From positions 62,001 through 126,000 of the forward strand of contig CP034537.1 in assembly GCA_004000515.1 (NCBI GenBank): DNA of 64,000 nucleotides. Direction: 5' to 3'. The notes below the pieces were generated by a model. It was not told the origin of the DNA. It ran no database searches and saw only the letters and a program-made list of their open reading frames with translations. The stretch comes from Pseudomonas poae. GTDB lineage: Bacteria; Pseudomonadota; Gammaproteobacteria; Pseudomonadales; Pseudomonadaceae. A program made the translations under genes and the position numbers. Below are positions 58,683 through 64,000 of the stretch, in pieces (the stretch's first letter is position 1; the number at the start of each line of letters is the position of its first letter).

Positions 58683-60221
58683 ATGAACCCTTCCACCTTG
58701 CCTGCTCCACCGCTTGCCGAAGTCTATGACGTGGCCGTAATCGGCGGCGGGATCAATGGCGTCGGCATTGCAGCAGACGCAGCCGGGCGCGGTTTGTCGG
58801 TATTCCTTTGCGAAAAGGACGACCTGGCCAGCCACACCTCATCTGCCAGCAGCAAGCTGATCCACGGCGGCCTGCGCTATCTCGAACATTACGAATTTCG
58901 CCTGGTGCGCGAAGCCCTGGCCGAACGTGAGGTGTTGCTGGCCAAGGCGCCGCACATCGTCAAGCAGATGCGCTTCGTACTCCCGCACCGCCCGCACCTG
59001 CGTCCGGCCTGGATGATTCGCGCAGGCTTGTTCTTGTACGACCACCTGGGCAAGCGCGAAAAACTCGCCGGTTCCAAAAGCCTCAAGTTCGGCGCCGACA
59101 GCCCGCTGAAAAGCGAAATCACCAAAGGCTTCGAATACTCCGATTGCTGGGTCGATGACGCCCGCCTCGTGGTGCTGAACGCGATGGCCGCCCGCGAAAA
59201 AGGCGCACACATCCACACCCAGACCCGTTGCATCAGCGCCCATCGCAGCAAGGGCCTGTGGGAAATGAACATGGAACGTGCCGACGGCAGCCTGTTCTCG
59301 ATCCGTGCCCGCGCACTGGTGAACGCCGCCGGCCCGTGGGTCGCCAAGTTCATCAAGGACGACCTCAAGCTCGATTCGCCCTACGGCATCCGCCTGATCC
59401 AGGGCAGCCACCTGATCGTGCCGAAACTGTACGAAGGCGCCCACGCGCACATCCTGCAGAACGAAGACCAGCGCATCGTCTTCACCATTCCGTACCTGAA
59501 CCACCTGACCATCATCGGCACCACCGACCGCGAATACACCGGCGACCCGGCTGCAGTGGCGATTACCGAAGGTGAAACCGACTACATGCTCAAGGTGGTC
59601 AACGCACACTTCAAGAAACAGCTGAGCCGCGACGACATCGTGCACACCTATTCCGGCGTGCGCCCGCTGTGCAACGACGAGTCGGACAACCCATCGGCCA
59701 TCACCCGCGACTACACCCTGGCACTGTCCGGCGGCACGGGCGAAGCGCCGATTCTGTCGGTGTTCGGCGGCAAGCTGACCACCTATCGCAAGCTCGCCGA
59801 GTCGGCGATGGCGCAATTGGCCCCGTACTTCACTCAGATGCGCCCAAGCTGGACCGCCACGGCCAGCCTGCCTGGCGGCGAAAACATGACCACGCCAGAA
59901 GCCCTGGCCGACGCCATTCGCAACAAATTTGACTGGGTGCCGAGTGAAATCGCCCGCCGTTGGTCTACCACCTACGGCAGCCGCACCTGGCGCTTGCTGG
60001 AAGGCGTGCAGTCGTTGGCCGACCTCGGCGACCACTTGGGTGGCGGGTTGTACACCCGTGAAGTCGATTACCTGTGCACTGAAGAATGGGCAACCCAGCC
60101 CCAGGATGTGCTGTGGCGTCGTACCAAGTTGGGCCTGTTCACCACCCCGGAAGAACAGGACAACGTGCAGCGCTACCTGGCCAAGGTCGAGCACAACCGC
60201 GGCAAGATCGAAGCGGCCTGA
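58683..60221 (+). CDS. glpD: GlpD, aerobic glycerol-3-phosphate dehydrogenase
   Basis: An intact 512-residue membrane-associated flavoenzyme oxidising glycerol 3-phosphate to dihydroxyacetone phosphate and feeding the quinone pool. The FAD-binding Rossmann fold is DVAVIGGGINGVGIAADAAG and the family motifs SSKLIHGGLRYLEHYEF, NAAGPWVAKF and TYSGVRPLCNDE are present. The ATG at 58683 has GAGG upstream; longer frames pass through the operator. It completes the glycerol regulon, separated from glpR by the IS. Confidence 0.96.
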   Translation: MNPSTLPAPPLAEVYDVAVIGGGINGVGIAADAAGRGLSVFLCEKDDLASHTSSASSKLIHGGLRYLEHYEFRLVREALAEREVLLAKAPHIVKQMRFVLPHRPHLRPAWMIRAGLFLYDHLGKREKLAGSKSLKFGADSPLKSEITKGFEYSDCWVDDARLVVLNAMAAREKGAHIHTQTRCISAHRSKGLWEMNMERADGSLFSIRARALVNAAGPWVAKFIKDDLKLDSPYGIRLIQGSHLIVPKLYEGAHAHILQNEDQRIVFTIPYLNHLTIIGTTDREYTGDPAAVAITEGETDYMLKVVNAHFKKQLSRDDIVHTYSGVRPLCNDESDNPSAITRDYTLALSGGTGEAPILSVFGGKLTTYRKLAESAMAQLAPYFTQMRPSWTATASLPGGENMTTPEALADAIRNKFDWVPSEIARRWSTTYGSRTWRLLEGVQSLADLGDHLGGGLYTREVDYLCTEEWATQPQDVLWRRTKLGLFTTPEEQDNVQRYLAKVEHNRGKIEAA

Positions 60222-60235
60222 TACACCGCTTCATC

Positions 60236-60267
60236 AAAGCCCCTGCACCGAAAGGTCCAGGGGCTTT
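60236..60267. terminator. Bidirectional terminator between glpD and the Sel1 protein
   Basis: AAAGCCCCTG and CAGGGGCTTT form a 10-bp stem followed by TT, for convergent genes. Confidence 0.88.
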
Positions 60268-60268
60268 T

Positions 60269-60979
60269 TCATGGGTTGAGCGCCTGCTGCTGATAGCGCA
60301 AACCCATGTCTCGAATTCCCGTGAAGGCCGACCCCAGCAGAACCGGATAAGCCGCCTGCAGAAAGCCCGGTGTCGCCGTCAGCAGTGCCCGCTCCAGCCA
60401 CAGGCACGCCTGGGCTTCATCGCCCTGTTGTGCCAGCTCCGCAGCGTGGTTGTATTGCCCACGAAAATCCCCAGCCTCAGCCGCGCGCTGATACCACTGT
60501 CGAGCCAGCGACACATCCTTGGGCACCACCACGCCCTCATGATGAAAACGCCCGAGCAGGTTCATCGACTTGGCGTGGCCCTTTGCTGCGGCCTGACCGA
60601 ACAGCGTGAAGGCGGCTGAGAGGTTTTTCTCCACACCACGACCACGGGTCAACAACTGACCGTAGTTATACAACCCCCAATCCAGGCCCAGCCCGGCCGC
60701 CTGCAGGTAATGCAGGGCCGCCTGCGGCAAGTCGATGTCACTGCCCCAGCCATTTTCCAGGCAACGGCCGATCATGTTGATCGCCATCGGATGGCGCTGT
60801 TGTGCAGCGATGCGGAACCAACTCAACGCCAACGCGTGGTCTTTCTGGATGCCATGCCCGTCCAGCAACAACTGCCCGAGGGTCGCCTGGGCGTCCACGT
60901 CGCCCAATTGCGCGGCGTGCATCACCCACCGCGTATAGGCACGCGGGTTCTCGCCGATGTCCGACGGTTCACTGTGCAT
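60269..60979 (-). CDS. Sel1-repeat (TPR-like) protein
   Basis: A 236-residue protein made of Sel1/SLR repeats of 36 residues: DAQATLGQLLLDGHGIQKDH, AINMIGRCLENGWGSDID, GLYNYGQLLTRGRGVEKN, KSMNLLGRFHHEGVVVPKD. These form a solenoid for protein binding; no signal peptide. A homologous Sel1 gene accompanies piuA-type siderophore receptors in pseudomonads, which fits its divergent position next to the TonB receptor. The ATG at 60979 starts MHSEPSDIGENPRAYTRW; a start at 61021 would add 14 residues. Confidence 0.85.
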   Translation of the reverse strand: MHSEPSDIGENPRAYTRWVMHAAQLGDVDAQATLGQLLLDGHGIQKDHALALSWFRIAAQQRHPMAINMIGRCLENGWGSDIDLPQAALHYLQAAGLGLDWGLYNYGQLLTRGRGVEKNLSAAFTLFGQAAAKGHAKSMNLLGRFHHEGVVVPKDVSLARQWYQRAAEAGDFRGQYNHAAELAQQGDEAQACLWLERALLTATPGFLQAAYPVLLGSAFTGIRDMGLRYQQQALNP

Positions 60980-61050
60980 TTTTGTGTGTGCCTCGATGAT
61001 CAAACCTGACGAAAGTTTCATGAAACATTTGATTACAAACTATTACATTT

Positions 61051-61069
61051 GAGATCGGTTATCAATTAC
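61051..61069. promoter_or_regulatory. Possible Fur box before the siderophore receptor
   Basis: GAGATCGGTTATCAATTAC reads on the other strand as GTAATTGATAACCGATCTC, a moderate match to the Fur consensus, 37 bases before the receptor start. Iron repression is expected for such receptors. Confidence 0.5.
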
Positions 61070-61105
61070 GACCGTATATCAATTCTATTAACAAGAGATC
61101 ACTCA

Positions 61106-63423
61106 ATGGCTACCGGGATCAGTTCTGCCCCCCTCTCAACGCGGCATTTGCTCGCATCGGCGGTGGGTTTGGCAGTGGCTGCGCAAGGAGGATTCAGTTA
61201 TGCAGCGGAGACTGCGGCAGATGACGGCACAGGGGTAATCCAGCTAGGCGCGACCAGCATCGAAGGTCAGGCCCAAAGCACCTACAACCCTGTGGCTCCT
61301 TCTTCCCCAAGTACACCGAAGCCCTGCGCGACACGCCGCAGACGATCACGGTGGTGCCCAAGGAAGTCATTCATGATCAAAACCTGCTGACCCTGCGCGA
61401 TGTGCTCAGCACCGTGCCGGGCATCACCTTCGGTGCCGGCGAAGGCGGCAGTGGCTATGGCGACAGCATCAACCTGCGCGGGTTTTCCGCCAGCGGCGAC
61501 ATCTACGTCGACGGCGTTCGCGACAGCGCGCAATACAGCCGCACCGACCCGTTCAACCTGGAGCAGGTCGAGGTCGTCAGCGGTGCAAGCTCCGTGTATT
61601 CGGGTTCGGGCGCAGTCGGCGGCACCATCAACCTGGTGAGCAAAACCCCGGAACTGCGTGACAAAACCACGCTCAGCGCCGGTATCGGTACCGACAGCTA
61701 CAAGCGCATCACCCTGGACTCCAACCAGCAACTCAACGACACCACGGCGTTTCGCCTGAACCTCATGGCCCATGGTAATGATGTGCCGGGGCGCGATTAT
61801 GAAGATTACTCGCGCTGGGGCATTGCACCCTCCATCGCGTTTGGCCTGGGCACGCCGACACGTGTCACCGTCAGTTATGAGCACCAGAAAGATGACAACA
61901 CACCGCAGTACGGCATCCCGATCTACAACGGCAAACCCATGCCGGGTGTGGGCTGGAGCGACTACTACGGCTACCACAACATCAATGACCAGCAAATCAC
62001 CTCGGACGCGTTCAGCCTGAAGCTTGAGCACGACTTTAACGACGCCGTGTCCGTGCGCAACTTCACCCGCGTTGAACGCGTGCGCCAAGACTTGCGCGCC
62101 TCCGGCCCCGAAGGCGCGCAAGCCGGCTGCCTGGCCAGCGGCACCCAGATTACCGGCGCGCCTTGCGCCGCAGGCCTGAAGCCGGGCTTCTTCCAGCCGA
62201 GCGGCGGCTCGCTGGGCAACGAGCGCAACACCCAGAACAAGATGTTCACCAACCAGACGGACGTGACCAGCCACTTCAGCACGGGCTTTATCGACCATAC
62301 GCTGGTGACCGGCATCGCCATCAGCCGCGAGGAATACGAAGCGGATACCGGAAAATGGCTGACCAACAGCAACGGCAGCACGATAGTGCCGCCGCCGGTC
62401 AGTTTCAGTGACCCGAATTCCTATTGGTCAGGCCCCGTCAACTTCACCCGTGCAGCCCACGTCGATGGTGCGTTGAACAACCGCGCCGCCTACGCCTTCG
62501 ACACGCTCAAACTGAACCCGCAATGGGAAATCAACGGTGGCTTGCGCTACGAGCACAACGCGGGCAGCTCAGTCAGCAATGCCTACTCCGCCACCGGCGT
62601 GGAAACACCGGGCACCCGCTATGGCCAAGCGGATGACCTGACGTCCTATCGCCTGGCATTGGTTTACAAACCTGCGGAGAACGGCAGCTTCTACGTCGCC
62701 TATGGCAACAGCAAGACCCCGTCTCAAGCCAGCGTCAACGGCGGTTGCTACACCCCGGCCAAAACCTCAAGTGTGGCCACCAATAACTGCAACGTCGCCC
62801 CGGAAACCGCCGTCAGCTATGAAATGGGCACCAAGTGGGACTTCCTCGACAACGCCCTGTCGGTCACCGGCGCGATCTTCCGCAATGACCGCACCAACTA
62901 CAAGGTTGCCGATAACGACCCAACCAACCTGAGCGGCACGCAAACCCTGGACGGTAAAGCGCGGGCCGATGGCGTGGCATTGGGCCTGAGCGGTGCATTG
63001 ACCGATCGCTGGAAGGTCTTCGCCAACTACACCTACCTCGACACCCGCGTACTGCGCAGTGCCAGCGACTACACCCTGGCGACGACCGGTATCGATACGC
63101 AGAAAGGTGAACCGCTGCCGTTCACGCCAAAACACGCGGCCAGCCTCTGGACGGTGTACGACCTGCCATACGACTTCCAGGTGGGCTACGGCATCACCGC
63201 GCAGTCCAAGCAGTATCTGGTGAGCGCCGCCGGAGCACCGACTGCGCCCGGCTACGCGGTGCAGCGCGCGATGCTGGGTTACAAGGTGAACAAACAGTTG
63301 AACCTGCAGTTGAACGTCAACAACCTGTTCGACAAGGAATACCTGACGCGCATCCGTAACAACGGTTGGGCCGTTCCGGGTGATGGTCGTGCGGCGGTGG
63401 TGTCGGCCGACTATACGTTCTGA
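61106..63423 (+). CDS. TonB-dependent siderophore receptor (Fiu/PiuA type; one frame break)
   Basis: An outer-membrane receptor of about 772 residues taking up ferric catecholate siderophores or their mimics. The signal peptide ends AQGGFSYAA, the plug domain has DTPQTITVVPKEVIHDQ and INLRGFSASGDIYVDGVRDS, the barrel follows, and the C-terminus is GRAAVVSADYTF with terminal Phe. The frame breaks near 61295; one inserted base joins STYNPVA to FFPKYTEALRDTPQT. The family resembles Fiu/PiuA. The adjacent Sel1 gene is as expected, but the usual PiuC dioxygenase gene is not between them. Confidence 0.9.
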
Positions 63424-63435
63424 TCACTTCGTTGG

Positions 63436-63470
63436 AAAAAGCCCCGCAGCTAACCCTCGCGGGGCTTTTT
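63436..63470 (+). terminator. Terminator after the siderophore receptor
   Basis: AAAAAGCCCCGC and GCGGGGCTTTTT form a 12-bp stem with an 11-base loop. Confidence 0.9.
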
Positions 63471-63746
63471 CACGTCCGATGATCGCGCCGCCGGCCATTC
63501 GGTTTTCCGAACACCACCCCCAACCCTATTCGGTTTGCCGGACTCCCGGGTTAAAAACTCCTCGTCACACAAATTTAATCTCGATACAAATCAAGTAGTT
63601 AACCTTTTATTCCTGGTCTGGCACGACTCATGCTCTACACTCCCTGACGATTGCCTGAGACGCCTCAGGAGCCGTCACGGGCATTCGCTGTACAAGAGAG
63701 CCGTTTAGCCGGCTTCATAAAAAAAACAAATGTCGAGGAAGTATTG

Positions 63747-64000
63747 ATGCGCATCGTTCCCCATATCCTGGGCGCAGCTATCGCTGCTGCTCTGATCAGC
63801 ACTCCAGTTTTCGCCGCCGAACTCACCGGCACACTGAAGAAAATCAACGACTCCGGCACCATCACCCTCGCGCACCGCGACAGCTCCATTCCGTTTTCCT
63901 ACATCGCGGATGGTTCGGGCAAACCTGTGGGCTACTCCCACGACGTTCAGCTGGCTGTTGTCGAAGCCCTGAAAAAAGACCTGAACAAACCCGATCTCAA
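63747..64000 (+). CDS. gltI: Glutamate/aspartate ABC transporter binding protein (5' part)
   Basis: The first 84 residues of a periplasmic amino-acid-binding protein. The signal peptide is RIVPHILGAAIAAALISTPV then FAAELTG, followed by the binding-lobe start LKKINDSGTITLAHRDSSIP and FSYIADGSGKPVGYSHDV, typical of the GltI/AatJ glutamate-aspartate group. A CGAGGAAG ribosome site precedes the ATG. The gene runs out of the window; the rest of the importer should follow. Confidence 0.9.
   Translation, partial: MRIVPHILGAAIAAALISTPVFAAELTGTLKKINDSGTITLAHRDSSIPFSYIADGSGKPVGYSHDVQLAVVEALKKDLNKPDL

Overview
The window is chromosomal DNA from a Pseudomonas, most likely of the P. fluorescens group. 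The backbone from about 31.5 kb onward (mutS-fdxA, mrp, metG, rnfB-nth, argG, motY/pyrC-rnt, peroxiredoxin, bfd-bfr-grxD, argF-ABC ATPase, glpFKRD) follows the gene content and partial order I recall from Pseudomonas chromosomes, with high-GC pseudomonad codon use, REP elements and GlpR- and Fur-like operators. No rRNA, tRNA or CRISPR array was seen.

Layout. (1) 1-16.7 kb is a copper-resistance island: an MFS transporter tail, a DUF411 protein, a cytochrome c with a His-rich tail, copB, a small MDHSKM peptide, copA (multicopper oxidase), a PtrA-like protein, an orphan flgB, a CopZ-like chaperone, remnants of a nuclease-like gene and of a sensor kinase, a YVTN beta-propeller protein, a YHS-type copper P-type ATPase with a DUF2933 partner, a cupredoxin, a second PtrA-like protein, copRS and copCD. 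At least five near-identical TTACA-type boxes lie in its promoters and probably form a CopR regulon. (2) 17-21.4 kb is a Tn3-family fragment: a tnpA N-terminus fused to a coiled coil, tnpR, uncharacterised genes, a GSGD-repeat protein and a ParD/ParE-type toxin-antitoxin pair, ending in a 38-bp terminal repeat. (3) 21.4-28.6 kb is a mosaic of transposon ends with a c-di-GMP enzyme, a PAS chemoreceptor, a DmeF-like metal efflux protein, ChrA and a truncated PadR. (4) 28.6-31.5 kb is the end of an integrative element (lipoprotein, hypothetical, excisionase, tyrosine integrase) abutting mutS. (5) 31.5-64 kb is core genome, broken only by an IS481-type element inserted between two REP sequences in the glpR-glpD gap.

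In the copper island the pieces fit together: periplasmic and outer-membrane binding and oxidation (CopA, CopB, CopC, cupredoxin, cytochrome c), inner-membrane export (P-type ATPase, CopD), cytosolic delivery (HMA peptide) and two-component control (CopRS). In the core, bfd, bfr, grxD and the peroxiredoxin serve iron and redox homeostasis, and glpFKRD is a complete glycerol-uptake regulon.

Caution. More than 25 single-base reading-frame breaks occur, mostly in short homopolymers, and they hit essential genes (metG twice, argF, mrp) as readily as accessory ones. I treat most as sequence or assembly errors, give full-length gene spans across them, and name the break points. Genes called pseudogenes are those that also lack domains.
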